A DNA stretch of 64,000 nt, from the NCBI RefSeq assembly GCF_000306945.1, contig NC_018518.1, positions 3,596,001-3,660,000 on the forward strand, read 5' to 3'. Shown one piece after another: positions 10,238 to 19,437 of the stretch. The notes beneath the pieces were generated by a model. That model saw only the letters and a list, made by a program, of their open reading frames with translations. It ran no database searches and was not told the DNA's origin. The DNA comes from Bordetella pertussis 18323 (GTDB taxonomy: Bacteria > Pseudomonadota > Gammaproteobacteria > Burkholderiales > Burkholderiaceae_B). The translations under genes and the position numbers were made by a program. Position 1 is the stretch's first letter; every line of letters begins with the position of its first letter.

Positions 10238-10693
10238 CTAGCGCGCCGCGGCGTCGGCGCCCGGCGCGCGCGCCGGCGACAGCGCCTTCCAGGTGGAGGT
10301 GGCCATGGCCAGCGGCTCGCCTTGCGCGTCGGTCAGGGTCGACTTCAGGAACGAGATGCTGCGCCCGCGCTGCAGGAACTCGCCGCGGCAGTACACCGTG
10401 CCCTGGCGTACGGCCTTCAGGTACTGGGTCTTCATTTCCAGCGTCAGGCCGGCGCCCTGTACGTGGTTGAGCAGGTGTCCCATCGAGATGTCCATCACGG
10501 TGGCGATGATGCCGCCGTGCAGGCTGCCCTGCGGATTGAACAGGAAATCCTGGGGTTCGAAGACGATCAGGCACTGGCCGTCGGGGTAGCTGATGTCCAG
10601 GCCCAGCAGGCGGGCCAGGAAAAACTGCCCGAACTCGGGGCGCTGGGTGCGCAATGCGTCCTGGAAGGCGCGCAGGGCGGCGCTTTCGTCCAT
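10238..10693 (-). CDS. PaaI-family (hotdog) thioesterase
   Basis: A 151-residue hotdog-fold protein. The segment NPQGSLHGGIIATVMDISMG is the usual PaaI-type active-site region, with HGG and an Asp on the long helix. Such enzymes hydrolyse acyl- or aroyl-CoA thioesters in the cytoplasm. It starts 12 bases after the broken CoA-transferase gene and is the last gene of a minus-strand operon (dehalogenase, CoA-transferase, thioesterase). Its stop codon is the TAG of the CTAG bordering IS481 copy 1, so the insertion did not change its coding sequence. Confidence 0.88.
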   Translation of the reverse strand: MDESAALRAFQDALRTQRPEFGQFFLARLLGLDISYPDGQCLIVFEPQDFLFNPQGSLHGGIIATVMDISMGHLLNHVQGAGLTLEMKTQYLKAVRQGTVYCRGEFLQRGRSISFLKSTLTDAQGEPLAMATSTWKALSPARAPGADAAAR

Positions 10694-10705
10694 CGATGAT
10701 TCTCC

Positions 10706-11879
10706 TCAGTTGCTGGTGGCGTGGGTGCGTATGATGCCGCGCGCGGCCAGGTCCGCCACGCGTTCGGGCCGCAAGCCGGCATGTTCGCACAGGATCGCCG
10801 CCGTATGCTCGCCCAGCAGCGGGGGCGCGCGATGCGCCGCCGTCCCGGCCCCGTCGAAGCGGAACGGGCTGGCGATGTTGCGCACCTGTCCGGCGCTCGG
10901 GTGCGGCATGTCGAACACCATGCCGCGCGACACCAGTTGCTCGGCCTCGCAGACCTCGGCCACCGAGCGTATGTCGCCGCACGGCACGCCGGCTTCGCGC
11001 AGCGCGGCGATCCAGTATGCGCGCGGTTTCGCGGCGATCAGGGCGGCGATGCGCGGCACCAGTTCGGCGCGCAGCGCGACGCGGTCGGCGGCGCGCGATC
11101 ACGCCGCAGAACAATTGCCAGAACTTGTCGTTGGCCACGCCGATGTTCAGCCAGCCGTCGGCGGCCTGGAACGTCTCGTACGGGGCGATGGTCGGGTGCG
11201 CGTTGCCGCGCCGCGTGGGGCTGGCGCCGGTGGTGAAGTAGATGCCGGCGTTGAAGGTCAGCAGCGACGCCATGCAGTCGAGCATGGCGATGCCGACATG
11301 GCGGCCCTGTCCGCTGGACGCGCGTTCCAGCAGCGCCGCGGTGATGGCCTGGGAGGCGAACTGGCCGGTGATCAGGTCGGCGATGGAGGTGCCGATCTTG
11401 GTCGGCAGGCCGGCCGGGTCGCCCGTGATGTCCATGATGCCCGATTCGCCCTGGATGATCAGGTCGTAGCCGGGCCGCTGCGCGTCCGGGCCGCTGTCGC
11501 CGAAGCCGGTGATCGAGCAGCTGACCAGGCGCGGGTTAGCGGCCCGCAGCGCGTCGTATCCGAGGTCGAGCCGCTCCATCGTGCCGGGCCGGAAGTTGTC
11601 GATGACGACGTCGCTGGCGCGCGCCAGCGCGCGCAGCAGCTCCTTGCCTTCGGGCTGCTTGAGGTCGATGGCGCAGCTGCGCTTGTTGCGGTTGACCGAA
11701 AGGAAATAGGCGCTTTCGCCGCCGCTGAACGGAGGCCCGAAGGCGCGGCTGTCGTCGCCATGGACCGGCTCCTCGATCTTGATGACCTCGGCGCCCAGGT
11801 CGCCCAGCAGCATGGTGCAGAACGGGCCGGACACCACGCGCGTCAAGTCCAGGACGCGTATTCCGTGCAGCGGCGACAT
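10706..11879 (-). pseudogene. CaiB/BaiF CoA-transferase, frameshifted with small deletion
   Basis: The first part, from MSPLHGIRVLDLTRVVSGPF through NFRPGTMERLDLGYDALR to KFWQLFCGVI near 11110, is a type III CoA-transferase. The C-terminal part continues in another frame with RVALRAELVPRIAALIAAK to RGIIRTHATSN. About 15-18 residues expected between them are missing (the paralogue at 54308-55503 has them), so a deletion of a few tens of bases with a frame change is likely. The family moves CoA between carboxylic acids. It lies between the dehalogenase (2-base gap) and the thioesterase. Confidence 0.85.
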
Positions 11880-11881
11880 GC

Positions 11882-12589
11882 TCAGCCCACCATCGCGTCG
11901 GCCAGCGACTTCATGTCGTCGACCCACAGGTCGGGCTGGTGCGGCGTGCCGCCGAACGGACGCTTGCGGCGGTCGATGAAGGCGCTGTGCATGCCGGCCG
12001 ATTTGGCGCCCAGGCAGTCGAACGCGTGGTTGGCCACGAACAGCACCTCATCCATGCGTACCCCTTCGATTTCGGCGGCCTTGGCGTACGTGGCCACGTG
12101 CGGCTTGAACGAATTGGCCTCGGCCACCGAGATGACGTTGTCGAACGGGATGCCGTGATGGCGCTTGGCGGTTTCCAGCATGTCGCGGTCGCCGTTGGAC
12201 AGCACCACGATGCGGTAGCGGGTCTGCAGGCGCGCCAATGCCTCGGGCACGTCCGGGAAGGGCTTGAGCTGTTCGATGCAGCCGACCAGGTAGCGCACCT
12301 CCTCGGCGGTGTGCGCGATGCCGGCGCGCTCCAGCGTGTAGGCCACGGCGCGGTGGCCGATTTCGCGGTACGGCGTGTGTTCCTGGTGCAGCAAGGCGTC
12401 GATCATCGAGTTCTCGAAGTGCGTGCGGCGCCACCAGGTCACGAACGAATTGGGGTTGCCGGTCCAGCCCTTTTCCTTGAGATAGGGGGCGGCGATCTCC
12501 ACCAGCCCTTTCTGCATGTCGACCACCGTTCCGTACTGGTCGAACATGACTACCTTGATCTTTTGCTTGAGAGTTTCTGCGGTCGCCAT
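11882..12589 (-). CDS. Haloacid dehalogenase type II-like hydrolase
   Basis: A 235-residue HAD hydrolase. The nucleophile motif is VMFDQYGTVVD near residue 14, motif II is VVLSNGD, and the C-terminal core has FKPHVATYAKA and VLFVANHAFDCLGAKSAG. The spacing matches L-2-haloacid dehalogenases, although the usual SSN before the last motif is replaced by ANH, so the true substrate may differ. It is the first gene of the operon with the CoA-transferase and thioesterase and diverges from a LysR gene 228 bases away. Confidence 0.85.
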   Translation of the reverse strand: MATAETLKQKIKVVMFDQYGTVVDMQKGLVEIAAPYLKEKGWTGNPNSFVTWWRRTHFENSMIDALLHQEHTPYREIGHRAVAYTLERAGIAHTAEEVRYLVGCIEQLKPFPDVPEALARLQTRYRIVVLSNGDRDMLETAKRHHGIPFDNVISVAEANSFKPHVATYAKAAEIEGVRMDEVLFVANHAFDCLGAKSAGMHSAFIDRRKRPFGGTPHQPDLWVDDMKSLADAMVG

Positions 12590-12817
12590 GTGGTTTCTCC
12601 TGGTTGGCGTGAAAGCGCGTGTGTCGCGGCCCTGCCATGTTCGGTTCCGGCTATATATTCGTCCAATGGATAGTCATTATGGAATTATTCTTTATTTCAA
12701 TAATTGTCCTGGGCAGGCTGGAATAACGCTGGTCACGAGGAATCGTTGCGATAGAACGCGCCGGCGCGGCGTCGCCTGCATTAGAATTCGGCAGTCTTTT
12801 CCGCTACGGGAACTGTC

Positions 12818-13762
12818 ATGCGCGCCGCCGTCAATCTGCGATCGGTCGATCTGAACCTGCTGGTGTTTTTCGACGCGCTCATGACCGAGCGTCATGTCAC
12901 CCGCGCCGCCGACCGCATCGCGGTCAGCCAGCCCGCGATGAGCAACGCGTTGTCGCGGCTGCGCATGGTGTTCAAGGACGAGCTGTTCGTGCGCACGGCC
13001 AAGGGCATGGAGCCCACGCCGCGCGCGCTGGAGCTGGGCGAGAGCGTGCACGCCACGCTGCAGCAGGCCGCGCGCCTGATGACCAGCGACATCCAGTTCG
13101 ATCCATCCAGCACGCAGCGCCAGTTCAGCCTGCGCATGTCGGACCTGGTGGGCACGCTGGTCCTGCCGGCCCTGATGGCGCGGGTGGACGCGGCCGCGCC
13201 CGGGCTGGCCATCGATACCGTGCATCTTTCGCCCGAGCAGACCATCGAGGCGCTGGAGGCCGATCGCCTGGACCTGGCCGTCAGCATGGAGCTGCAGCAC
13301 ACCAGCGCGATCCGCGCCGAGGCCCTGTTCAGCGACAGGATGGTGTGCGTGCTGCGCAAGGGGCACCCGCTGGCCGGGCGCCGGTTGACGCTCAAGCAGT
13401 TCCTCGCGTACCGCCATGTGCGCGTTTCGATGAGCCCTACCGACATCCGCTTCGTCGACAGCGTGCTGGCCGGCCAGGGCCTGCGCCGCGAGGTGGCGCT
13501 GAACGTGACGCACTGGCTGCTGGTGCCGGCCGTGCTGCGCGACACGGACCTGCTGGTGGTGAAGTCCGAGCGGGCGGCGCAGCGCATCGCGGGGCCGGAC
13601 ACCATGATCCGGCCCTTGCCGTTCGCCACGCCCGGCTTTCAATGGACCTTGTACTGGCATCGGCGCTACGAGCACAGCCGCGCCCATCAATGGCTGCGCG
13701 AGCAGGTGCGGGCGGTGGCGCCGCAGGGCCAGGGCCTGTCCACGCCCGGCGCGGCGGGGTGA
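12818..13762 (+). CDS. LysR-family transcriptional regulator
   Basis: A 314-residue LysR regulator of the NodD/LeuO-like branch: LRSVDLNLLVFFDALMTERH, then the recognition region VSQPAMSNALSRLRMVFKDE with LFVRTAKGMEPTPRA. It is transcribed away from the dehalogenase/CoA-transferase/thioesterase operon and is its probable regulator. The 228-base region between them (12590-12817) is comparatively AT-rich and must hold both promoters. The gene is intact. Confidence 0.92.
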   Translation: MRAAVNLRSVDLNLLVFFDALMTERHVTRAADRIAVSQPAMSNALSRLRMVFKDELFVRTAKGMEPTPRALELGESVHATLQQAARLMTSDIQFDPSSTQRQFSLRMSDLVGTLVLPALMARVDAAAPGLAIDTVHLSPEQTIEALEADRLDLAVSMELQHTSAIRAEALFSDRMVCVLRKGHPLAGRRLTLKQFLAYRHVRVSMSPTDIRFVDSVLAGQGLRREVALNVTHWLLVPAVLRDTDLLVVKSERAAQRIAGPDTMIRPLPFATPGFQWTLYWHRRYEHSRAHQWLREQVRAVAPQGQGLSTPGAAG

Positions 13763-13777
13763 ACAGGCCGCCGGCGG

Positions 13778-14746
13778 TCAGCCGATCTTGATGCCCAGTT
13801 CGCGCACCGCTTTCTGCCAGCGCTGGTTCTCGGCGCGCACGTAGTCCTGCAGGGCGGCCGGCTCCATGGCCGGCGGGACTTCGGCGCCCTGGCTGCGCCA
13901 GGCCTCCAGCACCGCCGGGGCCTGCAGCGATTGCGCGATGCCGGCGCGCAGGCGCGCCAGTACGTCGGCCGGCGTGCCCGCCGGCGCCCACCAGGCATAC
14001 CAGATCGATGCATCCATCGCCGGTCCGCCGGCTTCCTTGAGCGTGGGCGCATCGGGAAAGGCCGGGCTGCGGGCGTTGGAAGTGACGGCCAGCAGCCTGA
14101 TGTTGCCGGTCCTCACCTGCGGCGCGGAGGTGCCCAGCCCGTCGAACATCAGGTCGCACTGGCCGCCGATCAGGTCCTGCATGGCGGGCGCGGTGCCGCG
14201 GTACGGAATGTGCGTCATGGAAACGCCGGCCAGCTGGCTGAAGGTGGCGGCCACGATGTGCTGCGCCGTGCCGCTGCCCGACGAGCAATAGTTCAGCTTG
14301 CCGGGGTTCTTCCTGGCATATGCGATCAGCTCCTCGACGTTGCGAAACGGCGCCTTGTTGGTGACCACCAGCACGTTGGGCACTTTGGCCACCAGCGCCA
14401 CCGGCACGAAATCGCGGTCCATGTCGTAGCCGCGGTTCGGATAGAGGCCCTCGGCCATCATCTGGTGCACGCCGCCGGCCAGCAGGTGATAGCCGTCGGG
14501 CGGCGCCGTGGCGGCGCGCTGCACGCCGATGGTGCCGCCGGCGCCCGGGCGGTTGTCCACCACCACCGTCTGGCCCAGTTCCTCGCCCAGCTTGGCGGCC
14601 ACCGGGCGCGTGAACGTATCGACGCCGCCGCCCGGGTTGTACGGCACCACGACTTGCACGGGCTTGTCGGGCCAGGCCGCCGTCGCCGCCGCCGTGGCGC
14701 AGGCCAGCGCGAGGATGCCGGCCGCTTGGCATACCTTCTTCTTCAT
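13778..14746 (-). CDS. Bug-family periplasmic solute receptor
   Basis: A 322-residue Bug receptor. The signal peptide MKKKVCQAAGILALACATAA precedes VVVPYNPGGGVDTFTRPVAA, VDNRPGAGGTIGVQRAA, APPDGYHLL and HIPYRGTAPAMQDLIGG. The ATG at 14746 has AAGGAGA nine bases upstream; the frame extends further but adds nothing Bug-like. It converges on the LysR gene at 12818-13762. Confidence 0.92.
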   Translation of the reverse strand: MKKKVCQAAGILALACATAAATAAWPDKPVQVVVPYNPGGGVDTFTRPVAAKLGEELGQTVVVDNRPGAGGTIGVQRAATAPPDGYHLLAGGVHQMMAEGLYPNRGYDMDRDFVPVALVAKVPNVLVVTNKAPFRNVEELIAYARKNPGKLNYCSSGSGTAQHIVAATFSQLAGVSMTHIPYRGTAPAMQDLIGGQCDLMFDGLGTSAPQVRTGNIRLLAVTSNARSPAFPDAPTLKEAGGPAMDASIWYAWWAPAGTPADVLARLRAGIAQSLQAPAVLEAWRSQGAEVPPAMEPAALQDYVRAENQRWQKAVRELGIKIG

Positions 14747-15108
14747 CTCGTTGTCTCCTTTGTGCCGGCCCGCCGGTGTGCAGGGGGTGGTCCGGCCGCG
14801 CGCGCTTGGCGCTGGCGGTCCGGGCGGGCTTGACAAAATGGTAGGTAGCCGGCGCAGATACGACTAATGGATAGTTGGTATGGATATATTGACCGCGTCA
14901 ATGATGCGGCGCGGCCGCGCGGTGCGCGCGGCCTGCCTTATGGGGCCGCATCAAAGACCATGCTGGCGGTGTGCTTGCGGTGGCGCAGCGGCGCCATAAG
15001 GCGTACAACTGAGCGCTGGAGCCGATCCGGCTCCCGGCCGCCACCCTGGCGGCGGGCTCGGCAGCATAGGCCCGGCCGGTGGCGCCGCCATGTTCCCGGA
15101 GGCGCGAC
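14747..15108. other. Intergenic region ahead of the oxidase gene
   Basis: About 360 bases without a convincing gene. It must hold the promoters of the Bug gene (minus) and ctaD (plus). A TTGACA at 14830-14835 is a possible -35 element, but no clear -10 box at the right spacing follows. GGAGG at 15098-15102 is the ctaD ribosome site. No remnant of oxidase subunit II could be recognised in any frame. Confidence 0.5.
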
Positions 15109-16704
15109 ATGAGTACCATTGTCCACGATCACAGTCCTTCGGCCGGCCATGCCGACCATCACGCCGCGCCCAGCGGGTGGCGACGATGGTTGTTCGCGAC
15201 CAACCACAAGGACATCGGGACGATGTACCTGATCTTTTCGCTGGTGATGCTCATGGTGGGCGGCGTGCTGGCGCTGGCCGTGCGCACCGAGCTGTTCGAG
15301 CCGGGCCTGCAGTTCTTCCGCCCCGAACTGTTCAACCAGTTCACCACCATGCACGGCCTGATCATGGTGTTCGGCGCCGTCATGCCGGCGTTCGTGGGCT
15401 TCGCCAACTGGATGATCCCCTTGCAGATCGGCGCCTCCAACATGGCGTTCGCCCGCATGAACAACTTCAGCTTCTGGCTGCTGCCGGTGGCTTCGGTGCT
15501 TCTGCTCAGTTCGTTCTGGGTCGACGGCGGCGCCACCGCCGCCGGCTGGACGCTGTATGCGCCGCTGTCGGCCCAGATGGGCCCGGGCATGGACCTGACC
15601 ATTTTCGCGCTGCACATCATGGGCGCCTCGTCCATCATGGGCGCGATCAACATCATGGTGACCATCCTCAACATGCGCGCGCCCGGCATGACGCTGATGC
15701 GCATGCCGCTGTTCTGCTGGACCTGGCTGATCACCGCGTTCCTACTGCTGGCCGTGATGCCGGTGCTGGCGGCGGGCATCACCATGCTGCTGGCCGACCG
15801 CCATTTCGGCACCGGCTTCTTCAACGCGGCGGCGGGCGGCGACCCGGTGATGTACCAGCACGTGTTCTGGTTCTTCGGGCATCCCGAGGTCTACATCATG
15901 ATCCTGCCGGCCTTCGGCATCGTATCGGCGGTGGTGCCGGCGTTCTCGCGCAAGAAGCTGTTCGGCTATGCGTCCATGGTGTACGCCACGGCGTCGATCG
16001 CGGTGCTGTCGTTCCTGGTGTGGGCGCACCACATGTTCACCACGGGCATGCCGGTGACCGGGCAGCTGTACTTCATGTACGCCACCATGCTGATCTCGAT
16101 CCCGACCGGCGTGAAGGTGTTCAATTGGGTGGCCACCATATGGCGCGGCTCGCTCAGTTTCGAGACGCCGATGCTGTTCGCGGTGGGTTTCATCTTCGTG
16201 TTCACGGTCGGCGGCTTCACCGGCCTCATCCTGGCGGTGGCGCCGATCGACATCCAGGTGCACGACACCTACTACGTGGTGGCGCACTTCCACTACGTGC
16301 TGGTGGCGGGCTCGCTGTTCGCGCTGTTTGCCGGCGCGTATTACTGGCTGCCCAAATGGACCGGCCGCATGTACGACGAGAAGCTGGGCAAGCTGCACTT
16401 CTGGTCCACCATGATCTCGTTCAACGTGACCTTCTTCCCGATGCACTTCCTGGGCCTGGCCGGCATGCCGCGCCGCTACGCCGACTACGCCGCGCAGTTC
16501 ACCACCTTCCACCAGGTGGCCACCATCGGCGCGATCTGGTTCGGCCTGTCGCAGTTCATCTTCGTCTGGGCGGCGCTGCGCTGCTACCGCGGCAAGGGCG
16601 AGGCGGCCACGGCCAAGCCGTGGGACGGCGCCGAGGGGCTGGAGTGGACCGTGCCGTCGCCCGCGCCGCATCATACGTTCGTGACCCCGCCCGAGGTCAA
16701 GTAG
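15109..16704 (+). CDS. ctaD: Cytochrome c oxidase subunit I
   Basis: The heme-copper catalytic subunit of an aa3-type oxidase in the inner membrane. The 531-residue protein has the [11 protein letters not shown] heme-a ligand region, [16 protein letters not shown] with the CuB His and cross-linked Tyr, [11 protein letters not shown] with the two CuB His, and [14 protein letters not shown] with the heme-a3 and heme-a ligands. About twelve membrane helices are visible. I chose the ATG at 15109 because GGAGG is six bases upstream. Unusually, no subunit II gene lies upstream, and only a DUF2244 gene follows before a minus-strand regulator. Confidence 0.96.
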   Translation: MSTIVHDHSPSAGHADHHAAPSGWRRWLFATNHKDIGTMYLIFSLVMLMVGGVLALAVRTELFEPGLQFFRPELFNQFTTMHGLIMVFGAVMPAFVGFANWMIPLQIGASNMAFARMNNFSFWLLPVASVLLLSSFWVDGGATAAGWTLYAPLSAQMGPGMDLTIFALHIMGASSIMGAINIMVTILNMRAPGMTLMRMPLFCWTWLITAFLLLAVMPVLAAGITMLLADRHFGTGFFNAAAGGDPVMYQHVFWFFGHPEVYIMILPAFGIVSAVVPAFSRKKLFGYASMVYATASIAVLSFLVWAHHMFTTGMPVTGQLYFMYATMLISIPTGVKVFNWVATIWRGSLSFETPMLFAVGFIFVFTVGGFTGLILAVAPIDIQVHDTYYVVAHFHYVLVAGSLFALFAGAYYWLPKWTGRMYDEKLGKLHFWSTMISFNVTFFPMHFLGLAGMPRRYADYAAQFTTFHQVATIGAIWFGLSQFIFVWAALRCYRGKGEAATAKPWDGAEGLEWTVPSPAPHHTFVTPPEVK

Positions 16705-16731
16705 GCCCCGGAACCCCCAGGCTGGCAGGCC

Positions 16732-17277
16732 ATGCGCGACACGCTTTCCCATCCTCTTCTGCCGCAGGCCGGCGCGCAGGGCGCCGCGCCGTGCCGCTGG
16801 AGCCTGCGGCGCAGCAGCGTGGCGCCGGCCCAGTTCATGGCCGGCATGGGCATCATGGCGGCCATCGCCGTGCTGGTGGGGCTGGCGGGCGCGGCCTACG
16901 GATTGTGGGCGATCACCGCCTGGTGCGTGGTCGAGCTGGCGTTCATCGCGCTGGCCGGCTGGCATTTCGCGCGCCATGCGCGCGATGGCGAGGACATCGA
17001 ACTGCGGGCCGACGGCACGCTGGTCGTCGAGGTCCACGACGGCGAACGCGTGTCGCGCCATGTCTTCGACCGCGGCCGCGCGCGCGTCATCCGCCACCGC
17101 GCCTGGTCGGCCGCGGACGAATCGCTCTGGCTGCATTGCGGCCGCCGCCAGGTGCGGCTGGCGCGCTACCTGGACCGGCGCCGCACCTGTGCGTTCGAGA
17201 CCGACATCCGCCAGGCGCTGGGCACGGGCCCATCCAGGGCGCCGCGCCTGGGCGCGGCCGATACGCTGTTTGAATGA
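16732..17277 (+). CDS. DUF2244 membrane protein
   Basis: A 181-residue protein with two close hydrophobic segments (about residues 35-80) followed by a soluble basic domain containing HFARHARDGEDIELRADGTL and VFDRGRARVIRH. This matches the DUF2244 family, which is commonly encoded with cytochrome oxidase genes and has no settled function. It starts 27 bases after ctaD and is probably in the same transcript. Confidence 0.82.
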   Translation: MRDTLSHPLLPQAGAQGAAPCRWSLRRSSVAPAQFMAGMGIMAAIAVLVGLAGAAYGLWAITAWCVVELAFIALAGWHFARHARDGEDIELRADGTLVVEVHDGERVSRHVFDRGRARVIRHRAWSAADESLWLHCGRRQVRLARYLDRRRTCAFETDIRQALGTGPSRAPRLGAADTLFE

Positions 17278-17308
17278 GCAGGATCCTGGCGCCGGGGGAC
17301 CGCGGCGA

Positions 17309-18019
17309 TCAACGGATCCCGGACGCCGCCGCCAGGCTGCGCAGCGCCGCCTCGCACTTGCGCCGCAGGTGGCCGCGCATGAGGTCGGCCAGCCGTTCGG
17401 CGTCGCGCGCCTGCAGGGCGTCGGCCATCGCCATGTGCTCGCGCATCGCCTCGTCCCATTTGTGGCGGTCTTCGTTGGAAACGAAGCGCAGGTTCTGGAT
17501 GCGCGCGTTCTGCGCGTCGTACAGCTGCTTGAGCAGGGCGTTGCGCGCGGCCAGGCCGATGCGTTCGTGGATGGCGCGGTTGGTGCGGAAGTACGACGGC
17601 AGGTCGCGCCGCGCGTGGCTGGCCATCATCTCGTAGGTCAGCGCGCGGATCTCGGCGATCTCCCGGTCGGTGGCGCGCGCGCAGGCCAGGCGGCACGACA
17701 TCTCTTCCAGGCCGCCGATGACTTCGAAGGCTTCGCGGATATCGGCGGCGGACAGGGCCACTACCTGGGCGCCGCGCTTGGGTTCGATGCGCACCAGGCC
17801 CTCGGCCGCCAGCGCGCGCAGCGCCTCGCGCAGCGGCGTGCGCGATACGCCCAGCTGGTCGCACAGCGCGCGTTCGTTGAGCCGCGCGCCGGGCGGGAAA
17901 TCGCCCTGGATGATGCGTTCGCGCAGGCGTGCGGCCACGGCGGCAGGCAGGGTGCCAGCGCCGGCAGCGCCGTCGGCGCAGGCGCTGGCCGAGGGCGGCT
18001 GGCTGACTTCTAGGCTCAT
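17309..18019 (-). CDS. GntR-family regulator, FCD type
   Basis: A 236-residue regulator. The winged helix region reads LRERIIQGDFPPGARLNERA and LGVSRTPLREALRALAAEGL; the C-terminal all-alpha FCD domain has metal-ligand-like residues in FRTNRAIHERIG and MREHMAMADALQ. I start at the ATG at 18019, where the palindrome TTGGTATACCAG begins; the longer frame to 18109 is not needed. It diverges from an aminotransferase gene whose promoter carries the same palindrome, so it probably represses both. Confidence 0.9.
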   Translation of the reverse strand: MSLEVSQPPSASACADGAAGAGTLPAAVAARLRERIIQGDFPPGARLNERALCDQLGVSRTPLREALRALAAEGLVRIEPKRGAQVVALSAADIREAFEVIGGLEEMSCRLACARATDREIAEIRALTYEMMASHARRDLPSYFRTNRAIHERIGLAARNALLKQLYDAQNARIQNLRFVSNEDRHKWDEAMREHMAMADALQARDAERLADLMRGHLRRKCEAALRSLAAASGIR

Positions 18020-18030
18020 TGGTATACCAG
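18019..18030. promoter_or_regulatory. GntR operator candidate 1
   Basis: TTGGTATACCAG, an 11 of 12 match to the perfect palindrome at 18185-18196. It abuts the GntR start codon, where binding would block its own expression. Confidence 0.6.
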
Positions 18031-18184
18031 GTTTCGGCAGTCTGCCCACGACTATACGTGTCTCGGCCGCGCCGCGATCATGCGTGAATACCCTAGGCCA
18101 TCGCGCCAATTCAATAGGCTAGAGTGGCATGAGCCCGGCGCGGGATGGCCGGGCCTGTATCGCCCGCCCGCGTCGCGGCTTGAG

Positions 18185-18196
18185 TTGGTATACCAA
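18185..18196. promoter_or_regulatory. GntR operator candidate 2
   Basis: TTGGTATACCAA, a perfect 12-base palindrome 21 bases before the aminotransferase ATG. FCD-type GntR proteins typically bind short sites with a TNGTNNNACNA-like core, which this fits. Together with the copy at 18019 it suggests one regulator controlling both divergent genes. Confidence 0.65.
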
Positions 18197-18217
18197 TAAT
18201 CCAATGCGAGGCCCTGC

Positions 18218-19414
18218 ATGTTCGCCCTGAACCCGCATCCGTCCGGTCGCCACTTCCTGCAGATTCCCGGCCCCACCAATGTGCCGGATCGCGTGCTGCG
18301 CGCCATCGACCAGCCCACCATCGACCACCGCGGCCCGGTGTTCGGCCAGCTGGGGCTGGCGGTGCTGGACGGACTGAAGCACGTCTTCCGCACCGAGTCG
18401 CCGGTGCTCATCTTCCCCGCGTCCGGCACCGGCGCGTGGGAGGCGGCGCTGGTCAATACGCTGTCGCCGGGCGATGCCGTGCTGATGGCCGAGACAGGCC
18501 ATTTCGCCAGCCTGTGGCGTCGGCTGGCCGGCCGCCTGGGCCTGGAGGTCGATTGCCTGGAAAGCGACTGGCGCCATCCGGCCGACCCGCAGGCCATCGG
18601 CGCCAGGCTGGCGCAGGACACGCAACACCGCATCAAGGCCGTGTGCGTGGTGCACAACGAAACCTCCACCGGCGTCACCAGCGACATCGCGGCGGTGCGC
18701 GCGGCCATCGACCAGGCCGGCCATCCCGCCCTGCTGATGGTCGACACGATATCCTCGCTGGGCTCGATCGATTATCGCCACGACGAATGGGGCGTGGACG
18801 TGACCGTGGCCGGCTCGCAGAAAGGCCTGATGTTGCCGCCCGGGCTGTCGTTCAACGCCGTCGGCCCGCGTGCGCTGGCCGCCGCCGGGCAGGCCCGCCT
18901 GCCGCGTTCGTACTGGGACTGGCGCGAGATGCTGGCGGCCAACGAGCGCGGCTACTTCCCGTACACGCCCGCCACCAACCTGCTTTACGGCCTGCACGAA
19001 GCGCTGGCGATGCTGCGCGAGGAGGGCCTGCCGCAGGTCTACGCGCGCCATCGCCGCCACGCGCACGCAACGCGGCTGGCGGTGGCCGCCTGGGAGCTGG
19101 AGCTGCTGTGCCTGGATCCGGCGCAATGCAGCCCGGCGCTCACGGCGGTCCTGATGCCGGGCGGCCACAGCGCCGATGCGTTTCGCCAGCGGGCGCTGGC
19201 GCGTTTCGATATCTCGCTGGGTCAGGGCCTGGGCAAGCTGGCCGACCGCGTATTCCGCATCGGCCACCTGGGCTATTTCAACGACTTGATGCTGTGCGGC
19301 ACGCTGGCCGGCGTCGAGATGGGCCTGGCGGCCGCGGGCGTGCCGCACCGCGCCGGCGGCGTGCAGGCCGCCATGGCGTTCCTGGCCCAGACCCCGGTCG
19401 GGCAGCCTGCCTGA
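18218..19414 (+). CDS. Class V aminotransferase (serine/alanine-glyoxylate type)
   Basis: A 398-residue PLP enzyme. The start PHPSGRHFLQIPGPTNVPDR is typical of serine-glyoxylate and alanine-glyoxylate aminotransferases. The PLP lysine is the K in VAGSQKGLMLPPG, residue 202, and VVHNETSTGV and VDTISSLGS form the cofactor site. It works in the cytoplasm on small amino acids and glyoxylate. It diverges from a GntR gene and is followed 23 bases later by a serine hydrolase gene, so the two are probably co-transcribed. Confidence 0.92.
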   Translation: MFALNPHPSGRHFLQIPGPTNVPDRVLRAIDQPTIDHRGPVFGQLGLAVLDGLKHVFRTESPVLIFPASGTGAWEAALVNTLSPGDAVLMAETGHFASLWRRLAGRLGLEVDCLESDWRHPADPQAIGARLAQDTQHRIKAVCVVHNETSTGVTSDIAAVRAAIDQAGHPALLMVDTISSLGSIDYRHDEWGVDVTVAGSQKGLMLPPGLSFNAVGPRALAAAGQARLPRSYWDWREMLAANERGYFPYTPATNLLYGLHEALAMLREEGLPQVYARHRRHAHATRLAVAAWELELLCLDPAQCSPALTAVLMPGGHSADAFRQRALARFDISLGQGLGKLADRVFRIGHLGYFNDLMLCGTLAGVEMGLAAAGVPHRAGGVQAAMAFLAQTPVGQPA

Positions 19415-19437
19415 ACCGCATCATGGAGAGGATAGCG

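Noticed and set aside
15048..15064. Hairpin GCCGCC-ACCCT-GGCGGC before ctaD as a terminator or riboswitch
   Set aside because: Short, without T-run, and such GC hairpins are common by chance in this composition.
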